Under the pieces are notes generated by a model. The model worked only from the letters and a program-made list of their open reading frames with translations. It was not told the DNA's origin and searched no databases. Source: Syncephalis plumigaleata (Eukaryota; Zoopagomycota; Zoopagomycetes; Zoopagales; Piptocephalidaceae). From it: DNA of 64,000 nt. Made by a program: the position numbers and the translations under genes. The stretch covers positions 558,001 to 622,000 of the forward strand of contig JAIXMF010000008.1 of the NCBI GenBank assembly GCA_025201365.1. The letters are read 5' to 3'. Of the stretch, positions 31,903 to 44,508 are shown one piece after another (the first letter of the stretch is position 1; each line of letters opens with the position of its first letter).

Positions 31903-32621
31903 ATCATTCATTCATTCATTCATACACACAAAATATCTATACGCGAGATGATCGCAAAGTCCAATCATTTTATTAAACACAAAGTTATTACAATCTATTC
32001 TATTGGAGATCAGTCTAGTATGCAAATGTATAATCACTTTGTACGCGTATATGTGAATGGGCGTGTTATTGCCTAGCTGGTCAACTGCCATAACTTATGA
32101 CGTATAATCTGTAAGAGTATAGATAAAAGAGTAGGAGTAGTAGGAATAATAATGATAATAATGATAATATGTATGAGTATATGATCGTTTAAATAGGATA
32201 GCCCCAATCTAGTTGTGCATTTCAATGGTCGGACAGAAGGCCAGTATCGAAATGACAGATGAAGCAAATGGATGATTGCTGATGTAAATGATTGTGTGAT
32301 TGTGTAAATGCAGATTATATCAAGATATACTCGCACCAACAATATAACGATGTTGTTGTAGGAAGCAAGTGGGATGATCTTTAATTCGACAGAGTGTATA
32401 ATGCAATAACTCGGCCAAAAACAATAACAACTCGTTAGTTGCTGCTGCTGTTGTTGTTGTAAAAGTGCAAAGAAGAGTGTAACAATATGTACCCGTTATA
32501 CAACGGTGTACAATGCGTCGTAATATCTTATTATATATGTATGTGTATGTATCAATGGAAATGCTTGCCAATAAATATAATAGACAACGAATGAATGAAT
32601 GAATGAACACGAGTAAAGATG
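31903..32621. other. Intergenic, 3' flank of a methyltransferase gene
   Basis: ATTC repeats (31904-31921), ATAATGATA tracts (32140-32170) and a TTGCTGCTGCTGTTG run (32435-32460). No supported gene. Probably 3' UTR and spacer. Confidence 0.45.
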
Positions 32622-34037
32622 CTACAGTGTCAGTTTAGGTGATGGCGAAGCGGGTGTTAATGTTCCACTTCGACCATTCCTCCCTAGTGGCTTGCGACCA
32701 ACATAGACGTGAAGCATGGAATAGCCGCGTAGTTCATCGAGATGACCAAAGCAATAGTCGTATAGCTCGTCATACTCGTAAACGTCCATGATGTCGAACT
32801 GGGCGACAATTGCACGGAATAACTTAAAGTAGTGCTGGGCTGTTCGACTCACTACATGTCCGATGGCTTCACCCCAATCGCCTGCCGGAATGTTGAACTG
32901 TTGCTTTTTAATCTCGACAAGTCCTGTAAGCTGCATCAACATATCCAGATGACATATGGCTCCAATCTCCACACCGGAACTACGTAGGATGGAGGCAAAT
33001 GTACTGCGGAATTGTTTCGTTTCCGGTGATTGAACTTGAAAATCAAAGTCAACCTCTAGCAATTCGATGTGACCACCTGGCTTGCAGATACGATACAGTT
33101 CAACCATTACTCTAGGCCAGGATTCATCGGGAATGAAGTAGCGCATGTGGCGCATTTGAATGTAATCGAATTGATCATTCTTGAAGGGAAGGCCTAATAA
33201 ATACACATACGAATAATCGTTTAGAATGTTACAAGTATAGCAGATCATGCTTAATCGACATGACACTTACCACCAGGACTTAGAATGTCACCTATAACGA
33301 ATTCGGCATTTGACGGCCAACCATCCCTGTCAATCTCATTCTGCATATCCACTGCGGTGAACTTGGCTTTAGGGAATTCTTTGGCCATTTCCTATTATTA
33401 CGTATTATTACGGGTGTATACAATAGCAGATTGTAGTACCACTTACTCTTGTCCAAATTCCACTTTTAGTGCCAACCTCAAGTATCCGTTTTGGATTGGA
33501 TAGCGTCGCCATGTGATTACCACGTAATACGTATTTATATATAGAATGGTTTATTTTTGTCCTATTGAATCGGCCGAGGAGTGCGTTAGCGTGCATGTAC
33601 ATGGGCAATTGTCATGCTACTTACTGCTCGGTCTCCTCGCTATCCACGGGAATTGCGGAAACGTGTCCATTCATGTCGAGTATAATTCGTTCACGGCCAT
33701 CAAGCCAAATGGCATTATCGGATCTGCTTAACCCGCGATCACTAATCACACTCTGTGCCTCGCTACTCGATCCATGCTCGGACACGGTGATACAGTCGCT
33801 ACCCTCGAATGTTTTCAGACTGTTGGCTCGTCGACCTTTCACCTCGCGATACCACATCTTGAATCGCTTTACGGAGGGCGATTTCATGCCTGAATCTTGG
33901 TCCGATTCGGTATAGTTGCTGAGTGACAGGTCTTTGTTTGAGGAGTTGGAGGATGCACCGCCTCTAGAACGACCGGAATTACTCTTTGAAATGCTGTAAC
34001 CCGCGGTCGACAGTCTACTCGGGTGGTTGTTGCCCAT
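32622..34037 (-). CDS. SAM-dependent methyltransferase, myristoylation-type start (paralogue 1)
   Basis: Four exons (34037-33625, 33561-33447, 33391-33271, 33193-32622) give 406 residues. It begins MGNNHPSRLS, a plausible N-myristoylation signal, followed by a Ser-rich disordered region. The class I Rossmann core starts at RILEVGTKSGIWTR (motif I), then FPKAKFTAVDMQ (motif II acidic), NAEFVIGDILSPGGLPFKND (motif III), YIQMRHMRYFIPDESW and ICKPGGHIELLEVDF. A late PAGDWGEAIGHVVSR segment is shared with the three other copies in this window. This fungal family is related to LaeA-type methyltransferases in its core; its substrate is unknown. Confidence 0.85.
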
Positions 34038-35722
34038 GGTTTATGGTTATTCCGCTCACGGAACTAGTGGCGTACAAAAATAAGAATAATAAAGAATAGG
34101 TTTTGCAATGGCAGTTTAGTTTGAAAGAACAGCTACAGCAACTAGAAAGCGCAACAAGCTATACGCATTAAAGCCTATCTATCTAGACACTACGTGTATG
34201 TATATACGCCGCACAAAAAGAAAAGTAAGAATAATAGAAGAAGACGAGTGTATATGAAGGGTGAGTGAGCGAGTGAGTGAGTGGTAGTTAGCTAGAGTGT
34301 TAGCTAAAGAATGAGCGAGCGAGCGAATGAAAGAGTAGTGTGTGTATATGTAGTGGCGGCAAACATACCAATGGAAACAAGATGCAGGGAAGCGAAACAG
34401 ATGTTACGCCTACAAGTAACAAAAGAATACAAAGGACGAACGGAAACAAAAGCTTGAGATGCTAATTAGGAAGCGAATGACCAGAATATATGACGCAAAG
34501 TGGACAAGTGGACAGGTATGTGTCTGGTCAGGCGTTCCTTCCACCTCAGACACTACTACAGTGACTGATACTACTACTACTATTATTACCGCTGTTAGTG
34601 TTACAAACAACTATGAATTTCGTCCAACCGTATCTCTAGAAAGACAGAATCAGGGATGAAAATGAGAGTGAGTGAGTCGCATGTATCTACATGTGCTTCA
34701 CTTTCCCGAACAAATAAAGACAGAGGGAGAGACAACATCCACACTATGATATGTGGAATGAATGAAAGAAGCGTGTGGTCGTGTGTGTGTATGTATGTGT
34801 GTATGTATGTGATACGCGTGATTTCCTTGGATATAGTGCAATCCCAGTATGGCGATAAATCAGTAGCGGAGAAAGGCGGAGTATCAAATAAATGCTACTA
34901 ATCGTCATAATTGCTAATTTATAGATGAACCCACTAGCAGCAATAGTACTAGTAGTAATGGCTATAAGAAGCCAACCACATGGCACTTCATGTGTATTCA
35001 TTTCTTATCTGTCTGATTGACCATGTACTAGCACTCATACACCATAGCGTGGCTTGTAAGGTTGAAGTGCAAGGAGTGCAAGGAGCGTGAGTGTGTCTAC
35101 TGCGCCATCATGAATAGTGTTTACTACACATGCAGGTTCATCCATGCCAATAAACGATGGGTTCATTCATTCATTCATCATGTAGGATCTAGGTTAGAAT
35201 TGACTTGTTCTAGCAGGCCTTGCCCGTTAACTATCGGATAAAGTGTAGCGCTTTTTCTTGTTCTATCCTCTTACTTGTAACAAATCGGAATAAAATGAGG
35301 TGTATATCAAGTAATCTGCATGGATTATTATTAGTATTATTATCATTGGTACTTAATACGCAAAGTATACTATTACAACAATCATTACTATTTATTATTA
35401 GTTACATGCTATGCAAAGTGTAAATATACGAATTAGCTTGAATCGTAAACTAAAAGAACAGGGCAGTTGTATAGAATATTCATTTTCAATGGCTATATTG
35501 GGTGTTTCCTTTTTTAGCATGTGGTATTTGATACTACAGCAACTTCAAGTCATGCACACACACACACACAGAGAGAAAGAGAGAGAGAGAGAATCACATT
35601 GTCATCACACTGTAGACATATCGTATTGTATGATGATGATTACTCGATGAAATGTATGTGTTAATAATATCTATAGTCACTATGGACTATATTCATTTAT
35701 TCATTCAAGCGAGATCCGATGG
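34038..35722. other. Intergenic with simple repeats
   Basis: Promoter side of one methyltransferase and 3' side of the next. GAGTGAGCGAGTGAGTGAGT-type repeats (34260-34330), GTGTGTATGTATGTG (34781-34810) and a CACACACACA/GAGAGAGAGA block (35555-35592). Short open frames have no recognisable content. No gene supported. Confidence 0.5.
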
Positions 35723-37225
35723 TTATACCGCTGGATACATGGATATACCATCAAATGCTTGTTCTGGTTTCTGTGCCGTATATACCGCAAAACTAAAGTG
35801 AGCCCGCCACTTGGTTAAACGTTGTAGGCACACATCCACCAGATTGTCATAGACGGCGATATCAGAGGATGGCAGTGCAGCAAGGGGAAACTCTGTCATC
35901 GTGCTAAAGGCATCGCGTAGAACACCCTCGAGTAGTCGACCGGTGAGATCGCCCCATTCACCGCATGGCACATAGTGAAGTTCGCGTTTAACATTGACGA
36001 ATCCCGCTTGCATAAGCAATTGATCAAGTTTCAACTCGCCGCTATGTAGTAGATTGGCCTTGCACAGCAGACTGTTGAGGAATTCCTTGAATTGTACGGC
36101 CTCTGAATCGTTACGTTCATTGATAAACTCCAATCCAATGTAGGATAGTTCAACCATGCCACCTGGTCGACAAACCTGGAACATCTCTGGCACGATACTA
36201 GACCAGCGACTATCGGACAGTAGAGGATGCAGGAAACGACGGTGAACAAAGTCGAACAGTTCACCTGACCATGAGGCAACTAAATCAATAAAGATATTAG
36301 TATATTAATTACAATGATTTGTTATTTGTCACTTACGATCAGCTAGCTTGTCATTGGTATGACGAAAGTTACTAGGATTCGGCGAGTTTAGACTAAAGGT
36401 GGCGCTTTGACGTCTTGTTCGTTTGTAACTATAGTTACAATCGTCCATACGTTCACTCATATTCCATACTTCAGCGGTGGGGAATAGGAGTGCCACCTCG
36501 CGTGCCCATGTATCAGTGCCACCGCAGTCCATGTTGAGAATGCGTTGAGCTCGATCGTTCGTTGCACCGTCAATGGGTGCGTAGAATGTTCGTCCGAGAT
36601 AGTATTTAAACACATGATGTAGGGTGTCAGAATACTCGTAGATACTCGCATCGAGGAATATCGTCATTTGAGTGGCACGATCGAACTGATAATAATGATT
36701 ATTATCCATACTGGTGAACGAATCCGCACTAGAGGAATGATTAGAAAGTGATGTCATAGAAGCGGAAGAAGGTGAGTGAGCACGTCGAATGAACGCAGGT
36801 TCCAAATGTGTGTTGAAACGAGCACGTAATGACTGAGTGCTTCCAGTGTTGCGATGTCGTAATCGACTAATGGCATTTGATGAGTGTTTGCCATCCGTTG
36901 TCGATGCACTACCGCTACCATCGCCATGTTGATTACTGGTGCGTTTCAAGTTGAAATCACTTAACCAGTGGCGTAGGCCACGAAAGCGTCCTTTAATCGG
37001 TTCATTACCCACGCTGCTTGAATCGCTGGTAGCTGAATCGGGTGTCATATCACCGACCGACACACTCACCATAGGCGGTGTATGTCGTAGATTGGCGAAC
37101 TCTTGTGCAGCTGCGATATTAATGGCAACGATGTTGCTTCCAGTGGAACCAGCCAATGATTTGCTGCGAGTATGCATTTGATCGTTTTGGTGCATGTTTA
37201 ACGGAGCAAGTAAAGTGTTGACCAT
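35723..37225 (-). CDS. Divergent SAM-methyltransferase paralogue 2, degenerate motif I
   Basis: Two exons (37225-36337 and 36279-35723) give 481 residues. The first 200 are Ser/Arg/Asn-rich and disordered. The methyltransferase core aligns with the other three copies: HVFKYYLGRTFYAP, ILNMDCGGTDTWAREVALLF at motif I, FDFVHRRFLHPLLSDSRW, VCRPGGMVELSYIGLEF and VPCGEWGDLTGRLLEGVL. Motif I usually reads D-x-G-C-G-x-G; here it is MDCGGTD, and the segment between motifs II and III is replaced by Arg/Ser/Asn-rich sequence. SAM binding may be lost. It lacks the MG myristoylation start of its paralogues, beginning MVNTLLAP. Confidence 0.8.
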
Positions 37226-38080
37226 AATTCTAACGATAGATGAGATGCTATTGCGTTGTTAATAGATGATGTAGTTGATGTAGTTGTTTCTTTCGCTAGC
37301 TTGTATTGATGAATATCAAACGTAACAACAAGGATGATGGAGTAGTAAGCGTAGTAGTAGTAGTAGTGATTTCTAATAATGCAAAAGCAGAATAATGTTG
37401 TTAAGCAGTCTATTACAATAACCAGAAAGTAACTGCGTTGACGAACAAACAAACAAGTAGTAGTAGTAGTGGTAGTAGAAGTGTTTCAAGAAATAAAGGA
37501 TAGAAGAGTACGATGATAAGGTTTGTAATATGATGGATTAAACGATAAATGTATGAAGGAAATGGATAAGCAAGTGGCTAGTTAAGAATGCTGTCCTAGT
37601 TCGGTGACTTGACGAGCTCTATATAAAGAAACGTATAAGTGTAAGAAAGAAGGAGTAATTTCTTGGCTTCCTATCGCATAAAATGGCTGACCTCATAAAG
37701 ATATATAGAATGAATGTGGAAAATGAATAGTACGGAATGTATAGAATTATAGCGGAGTATTTATAACATTATAACGATTGGATGACACATTTTAACGGCG
37801 CTCATTATAGAATGTACCACTCCCATATTTTATTACTCCTGTCATGTCCGCCCAACGCTATGGGAAGAATGGGGTGCTAGAAGAGGGAGAGAGAGAGAGG
37901 CAAATAATAGATATACTATTTCCGGATACGACTACTCATCGTCTATTGTGTTCGTATATGTGCATCTATTCCTCTCTTAGAAAAGAAAAGGAATAACCGC
38001 TAATGTGTACTGCTATTGTCCTCTATTAGTATAGGGCACGTTTCGGTTATTTGCCCAAACAATGGATGAATAGCCACATG
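37226..38080. promoter_or_regulatory. Upstream region of methyltransferase paralogue 2
   Basis: It contains GTAGTAGTAGTAG triplet runs (37340-37365, 37455-37480) and a GAGAGAGAGAG tract (37880-37902). No separate gene is supported. Confidence 0.4.
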
Positions 38081-38227
38081 TTTCATGTAACGGTTTATTG
38101 TCATGTCAACGTGGCCGTAACTACATACACGGTGTTATGGTGATACATGAACGTGGATGTGGTTCTATTATTCACCTTCTACATGCTATACAGTATTGTG
38201 GTGGTACTCATTATAGTTTATTACGAT
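38081..38227 (+). repeat. Dispersed repeat, copy 1 (about 147 bp)
   Basis: Nearly identical (about 96%) to 40160-40306 in the same orientation. One frame is open across both copies and reads ...GVMVIHERGCGSIIHLLHAI then QYCGGTHYSLLRW. The differences between copies are partly silent or conservative in that frame. The HERGCGSIIHLLHAI part is positioned like the WNRDMAACLNFIQII motif of the TIR element remnants, so this may be the C-terminal end of another transposon protein. The family is not identified. Confidence 0.6.
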
Positions 38228-39532
38228 GGAGAACGGTCGTTGATTAATACAACCAAAATGTTTACGTATTTGCGTTTGAAGGATTGTATCTACATTCCGG
38301 CAGTTGTGTGATGAAATCTAATTATTTCTAATTATTTTCTAATAAGCTAATTAACATTTTATTAATATTCATTGTATCACCTTATTAGTCATTATTCACT
38401 CTATATCTTCTCTCTTTACTATCTCATCTCTCCTTCATTCATTTGTTTATTCACTCGTTCCATAATCACGTAACTATTACCGTAACACTCATAGACGATA
38501 GCAATGCTCGTTAACTCACACACACTCGTTTATTGCTTTTTATTCTTTTATTCGTTCTCTGACCACACATACACCACTACAACTCATGCTTTTCCTCTTA
38601 CTCCACCTTCGTTTATTGTCATCTACAGGCTACGCTTAGCTGCAAGCGTATACTACTTGTCTTTGTGTTGTTCTCGGTCGGTCGTCTTGTCCCCGTCTAG
38701 TCTGCTGCTTTGCCACTGACTACTTGTCGAATATGTTGATTGTATGTCGCGTACTCGTATTTTGTATCGCTACTCGTCGGTAGCCACACTCCAATATGTA
38801 TACTCTGTCATAAGCACACTTTGCTCTTCACGCTGTGTAGGAGTTGGTTCTTTATTCGTTGTCGATCAACGTGGCATATACCCCACTGGGTCTTTCATAC
38901 TGGTCTATCCTCTATTCAATTCTCTCTTTCTCGCTCCCTTGTCTACTTGCTTGCGACACTCCCTTGCCCTCACTCGTGTATTTCTATTATTTTATGCCGT
39001 GCTCTTTATTCACTGTGTATGCTTGCTACGTTGTACCACTTTATTCGCGTTGACTTGCTGATCATTGCTCGTAGTATGTGGGGACACGTACGCATACGTA
39101 ACACTCGCGCTATGTATTAGGCACCACACTTGCTTGCCAGCATACAACGTCTCCACTTGCTGCTTTGCACTACTTACTCGTGATTTATAAATATATGCAA
39201 GTACGCGGTACTCGTGTTAATTACTAGCCAGTGCTGTTTGTTCATCCAATTGCGACATGTATACGTAACGAACACTATGCCTTCTACTCGTGTGTTGTGA
39301 AAGTACGCGTACATACATAATATCCGCGCTAACTACTATCTATCGCGTCGCTTAGCATTTTGCATTTGTAGTGGTACTGTCTGACACTGTATTGCATATT
39401 GTAAATGTGCCGAGTAACTCCTATATGATGGCTATATCTTTATTTGCATAGTATATATCAATAGCTAACATAGCACTAATAGAGGGTAATGGCGGCATTT
39501 GTACATCCATTCATTGATCATTAGCATGCTAT
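38228..39532. other. Pyrimidine-skewed non-coding stretch
   Basis: From about 38390 to 39340 the plus strand is strongly T+C-rich with recurring ACTCG, CTTGC and CACTC words. Three overlapping open frames exist, but their products have no domain and look like translated low-complexity sequence. It resembles the pyrimidine-rich leaders seen upstream of genes here, so an unannotated non-coding transcript or long leader is possible. Nothing firm can be called. Confidence 0.35.
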
Positions 39533-39625
39533 TACAGATGTTTCCAACCGATTAACACTGTTCGTCATTACCATTTGCTCTTATTAATAAATAATCTTGC
39601 GCATTCATTAGTGCCATTATTATTG
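39533..39625 (+). mobile_element. Terminal end of TIR element (copy f)
   Basis: TA-CAGATGTTTCCAACCGATTA then CACTGTTCGTCATTACCATT and TATTAATAAATAATCTTGCG. This is the same terminus as at 7818, 19731 and 30599, with moderate divergence. No matching right end is visible. Confidence 0.6.
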
Positions 39626-40159
39626 AAGTCAATATATACCATTAGTGTCTGTGTATGCAATTAACGCTCTCTCTAGTACATTCGCCTTATAGCCGCTATT
39701 AATCGTGTTCATTGTATGACTGCGCATACAGTATCTTAGTATTATACATTGAACATCGTATGCTTATAAATATGATGCTTTATTAGCATTCTAAATAAAA
39801 CATTATATCTATCGACTATATCCTACATTGTAGCGTATCTATTAATGTGCGCAACGTAGCCAATCGTAGTAACATTTCGCTGACTGTAAATGTTGCTTTG
39901 CAAATGCTTAAACATCATATGTTAATTCAAGTAGCCAGAATACAGAGCATACTAGACACATATGCATTAAAATAAGCTAGGCATACCATTATTATTATTA
40001 TTATTTGGCAGATACATTCTCGGTGCAAGGTAAATTCTAGTTATGTAGAGCATTGTTCAATGCGACCTTAATGGCATTCGCATTGTGGTAATAACATGAG
40101 GTGAATGCTAAACAAAGAACAAAACATCTGCTAAGGGAGTATTCCATACACACATACTT
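39626..40159. other. Intergenic, no gene seen
   Basis: AT-rich sequence between a transposon terminus and the second 147-bp repeat. It may be decayed transposon interior. Confidence 0.35.
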
Positions 40160-40306
40160 CATGTTACGGTTTATTGTCATGTCAACGTGGTTGTAACCAC
40201 ATACACGGTGTTGTGGTGATACATGAACGTGGATGTGGTTCTATTATTCACCTTCTACATGCTATACAGTATTGTGGTGGTACTCATTATAGTTTATTAC
40301 GATGAT
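40160..40306 (+). repeat. Dispersed repeat, copy 2 (about 147 bp)
   Basis: Second copy of the segment at 38081-38227. In this copy the open frame reads ...CQRGCNHIHGVVVIHERGC with a CxxxC-type pair upstream, which would suit a zinc ribbon. It ends 70 bases before the stop of methyltransferase paralogue 3. Confidence 0.6.
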
Positions 40307-40375
40307 TGTTTAGATATACAAAATGATAAATGTGAGCGGTATAATGTGTGTGTTTGTGTGTAGGGAGCACATCTA

Positions 40376-41795
40376 TCACATTACGGCTGGCATTGATCTT
40401 CTTTTCTTTGCTTTTTTCGTAGTACCAGATGGTTTACGTGCCGTGTACATGTATATAGTAAAGTAGCCATTAGCATCACTGAGTGCATCATAGGCACATG
40501 CGATTTGTGTATCAAATTCCTCGTAGGTTAAACTGCTTCGTTGTACGATAATCTCGCGCGAATCTTGTATCCAACTGACGATCGCTTCACCCATAAGCTT
40601 GCCTGGAATACCGCCCCATTCACCGACAGGAATGTTGATACTCTTACGATCAATGTCGACGAATCCGGATTCCTCAAGAATTTGATCAAGTCGATCGCAG
40701 ATTGCCATGCTAACCTGATTCTTACTAATGGACATGTTGTACGCCTCTAGCAACGAGGCCACGATTTTGTTCGGTCTTTGCGTCTCAAACTGACGTTCTA
40801 TCAAGTGAATCTGGCCATTCGGTCTGAGCGTACGCGCCATTTCCGCAATCAATCCTTTCCATGCATCGTTCGGAATAAATACATACATAAATCGCTGATG
40901 AATCAAATCAAATGAACTATCAGGAAATGGTAGACCTACGTGAGACATAACAACATGTCATAAATTGTTAGTCAATGGTTCTATTTTATTTATACATATA
41001 GCCACACATTGTCATCAAATGCTACTACTCACCTTGTAGAATGTCACCATACTGAAAGTCGCAATTCTTTGGTAGTACTCGTTCTTTAATCTGCTCAACA
41101 ATATCGAGTCCTGTAAATCGTATATGAGGATAATCGGTGGCCATATCCTAATAATGTATAGGTGTGTGTATTAGTTGTGCTGCTATCATAACAATGCTAA
41201 TAATAGTATATAGGTATAGCTTACCAATATCCAGGTACCTTCACTACACCCAGTGTCTAGTACACGTTTCACGTCATTCATAGGCACAATACAATTGGTA
41301 CGAAGTGTATATCGCATTACTTGATGCACAGAGGATAGTCTATGATCATTACATAGCCACATTATTAGTATACTCGTTTCTCATCTATAGTCACATGTCC
41401 ACTTACCGGTGTTGTTCATCCTCACCATCACATGAGAATACAGCCGGTCTACCCGATTGCATCACTAGATACTTTTTACCATCTATAAACTCCCATTTGG
41501 CAGTATTCTTTCCATTTTTAGAGCGTGTCATACCAATCAGGCTTTTGCCTGAAGATGGACATGTATCCATCGATGCTGAATCGCTACCAAGCTCATTCGT
41601 GATATTGTGCCAGAATGCCCATATACGTTTTGGGCTGGAGGGTGATGTATCGGAAGATGATGAGACCGATTCTGTTGATCGCATCATGTGGGGTGATCTT
41701 CTACTACTCGTACCGTTCACATTATCACTAGGCCATCTAATTAGATTCGCGGATTGGGCACGTTGCCTATTTGTTTTCGATGGTGAATTCCCCAT
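40376..41795 (-). CDS. SAM-dependent methyltransferase, myristoylation-type start (paralogue 3)
   Basis: Four exons (41795-41407, 41339-41225, 41147-41033, 40935-40376) give 392 residues. It starts MGNSPSKTNRQRAQS, a strong N-myristoylation signal followed by basic residues, which suggests membrane association. A Ser-rich linker leads to the core: RVLDTGCSEGTWILDMATDY (motif I), IRFTGLDIVEQ (motif II), CDFQYGDILQGLPFPDSSFD (motif III), LRPNGQIHLIERQFE and IPVGEWGGIPGKLMGEAI. The tail is basic (KKAKKRRS). Intron positions match paralogue 1 exactly (before the motif I region, inside motif I, before LPF), confirming common descent. Confidence 0.87.
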
Positions 41796-43246
41796 GATGC
41801 TCGTATGTATGATAATTAATGGGATGCTAACAGAAAAGGCATTGAATATCAAAGTATGACCGATCAATCAATTATTCTTTTTCTTTTTCTTTAACTGTCA
41901 AGTATATAGTTCGATTTGTAGTGGGATATTCGATGATAGTAGTCAATGACTGCTTATAAGGAAGCAAGTATTATTTAAGAATAAAAGAGACACTATAATT
42001 TAAGGATCTAAATAAGTGGATGTACTAGTAGTAGGAAGAATAGGAGGAAGAAGAAGAAGGGATGAAAGGAAAACTCGAGTACACGAAAAAACCTGAATAG
42101 CACACACGCACCGTTAACTCGTCTTATTTATGGAGAAAATAGCAGTAGCAGTAGCAGTACAAGTCTTGGCAGGATTGGTGCGGTAGTGCGAGCACACTTT
42201 ATGACGATTATACGGACAAAGGAAAGTAGTAGAATTTTATTGTCTGAGTCATAACTATATAAGGACATTCTGGCGGACTTGGTAAACAAGTCAATCCATT
42301 CCGATCGTATTCTTGAATGGACATGCGATAACACACACAAAAAAGCCTGTAGTAGGATAGCGTGTGTAAATAGTGTTACAGGTCCTATTTTACCGATACA
42401 GTCTCCTACGTGTGTATATACACTCATTTAATGGACAAGCTGTGTGAAATGTCATATAGCACGTTCGCTCATAGACATGGAGATAATACACAAAATGTAC
42501 ATGTTGATTAGCTTTATTGAATTAATGTATATTGGCCATTGACATTGGTGATGTCAGTCGGTTTCAAAATATCTTACGCGTGATGTGCTCTACCTTCCTC
42601 TTTCCTCTAAGAAGACGAGACAAGACAAGGCACGCACCATGCCACATGATGTACAATAACCGGGTCTGCAAATAGCCGACAGTTCCGGTCTACTCTTCTG
42701 AATGGTAATAGGTGCACCACACGACATCACGTACATATACAATTATGGCAATAACATCCATTGACGCTGTTGAGTTCAAAGGGCCCAGGTTAGAGGGACA
42801 AAGAGAGGACAATAGAATGATGCTTATCTGTTTGCTATCAGGATATGCAGAGTTGTTGCCTATTTCTCCGTAGCGTATGACGCAATTCCGAGACATTGCA
42901 GTTGCCTACTTGTTGAATAGAATTCATTGTAATGCATAGCAAATAATAACGATGAGTTGGTACTTGATGGGAAATGGTAGTTTGATTGAGTATTAACCTG
43001 GATTTGAAGCTACGATGTTTCCACCTTCTATAATCATCATCAATGCTCATCCATTTAGCAGTATCAAATGATACTATCACACTTGTGACTATTAGTAATC
43101 ATGAAGAGTAGTTGAATGTAATCAATTACTTATTTACTTATTTATTGCTATTAGTAGAATACACATGCGAATTTGACTCAAATGATCGAGAAATAAACTA
43201 GGCTATCACACGCGTTACTAGAACTATCAGAGAACAGTGGTCATGT
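41796..43246. other. Intergenic, no supported gene
   Basis: Leader of paralogue 3 (41796-42100, with GAAGAAGAAG near 42040) and downstream flank of the REEP-like gene. Minus-strand frames at 42690-43080 include SFDTAKWMSIDDDYRRWKHR, which looks protein-like, but I cannot build a full gene around it. It could be a gene relic. Confidence 0.35.
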
Positions 43247-44508
43247 TCAGTCTTTGTCAATAATGCTAAATGACGCATCTTCATCGGTGATATCACCTAA
43301 TGGATTATGATGATGTTTTCTACTAAGTTCTGCCTCTTCTGCCTCTAATTGTTGAAGCATTTGGGCTAGACGTGCTTTTCGAGCACGTATTGCCTGTTGA
43401 TCTGCCGCTGTAACACGCGCACCACTAGTGGTTGCTGTAGTGGTGGCTGTTTTAGTACCAGCAGCAGCAGCAGCATCTCCACCACCATTTGACGTATCGC
43501 TCATATTGGCAAATGCAGCGGCACTCATACCAATTGCTCTCACAGCATCTGCTGTCCATCCACCTAGAGGTAGGCCGGCCAATAGTCCAACTAGACCACC
43601 GCTACCCTTATTCGCCATATCATTTATAGTAGTTGCTTGTGCCACATTATTGGTATTGGTAGTATTGGCATTGGTCAATGGCTAGATGAACAAGTTAGCA
43701 TTATACGGATATTAAACAACAACAATAGCAACAACAACAATGACCATGCTTATATTTACCTCGGATGGACTGCCTAGTAAGAGGCGTTGCAAGAGACGAA
43801 ATCCATAGCGAACCCACGAGAAGAAGGCATTACGCGCTTGTCGTGTTGCCTCCACAATAGCCGCGTCAATGTTTGTCTCATTCGCGACTAGACATGGTTC
43901 TAGCACGTAGCGATAAATAATCAAGGAACCATTCGCTTGCGGTAGAACCATCCAGAAAGTAAAGATAACCTTTGCCAAGTAATAGAATGGCACCCTATTC
44001 ATTCATTCATTCATTCATCATTAGTTATCATGATTACGCGTCGTTTTATCATGTAGTTGACGACTACTTACCAAAAGAAAAATTCATCCAATATCCATTC
44101 TACGTAGTGCCATACGGCTAGGACACACCAGTAGGTTAGCCAGCGTGCTTGTTCAAGCCGAAGTAACTCGAGCGGATCTAGCTGTTTCTCCTCGATCATC
44201 GTTACATCCTCGGTCTGAGTGGCGGTCATTCCCGTCGTATTAGGGGACGTGGCCATACGTTTCGCCACACTACCCGCCCAACTGAGCCATGTCGTGTTGG
44301 GCGTGCCGGTTTCGCGTTCCAACTCTAGGGCATCGGCGGCACTAAGGCATTTGTAGCTTGCATAAGCTGGATAAAGGAATCCTATTGTATAACTGTGATT
44401 CGTAAGCAATCTCTTTCTCTCCCTTAAATGAACTAGTATGGTCGACAAGTATGATCGTGGTCGTTCCACTTACCAGATGAGATAGGAACACAAAGAGAAT
44501 AAACCCAT
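43247..44508 (-). CDS. REEP/Yop1 (TB2/DP1/HVA22) family ER-shaping membrane protein
   Basis: Four exons (44508-44474, 44392-44072, 43994-43760, 43681-43247) give 341 residues. The family signature is clear: CYTIGFLYPAYASYKCLS, then WLTYWCVLAVWHYVEWILDE and FFFWVPFYYLAKVIFTFWMV, LPQANGSLIIYRYVLEP. These hairpin membrane segments bend tubular ER. An insert of about 70 residues between the two hydrophobic blocks and a long Ala/Thr-rich C-terminal tail with a short coiled coil (IRARKARLAQMLQQLEAEEA) make it longer than Yop1 and more like animal REEP1-4. The exon 1 start is the short MGLFSLCSYLI segment. Confidence 0.88.

Noticed and set aside
31289-31907. Open frames within the poly(A)-tailed insert
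   Set aside because: HCPKKCPGC looked like a zinc knuckle, but the frame is short, lacks reverse transcriptase or other motifs, and frames are open on both strands, so no product is called.
38740-39120. Overlapping plus-strand open frames of 70-126 codons
   Set aside because: Three frames are open at once over pyrimidine-rich DNA; no start context, domain or intron pattern supports any of them.
42690-43080. Two minus-strand frames that look partly protein-like
   Set aside because: SFDTAKWMSIDDDYRRWKHR resembles real protein, but the frames do not join by plausible splice sites into a gene with start and stop.
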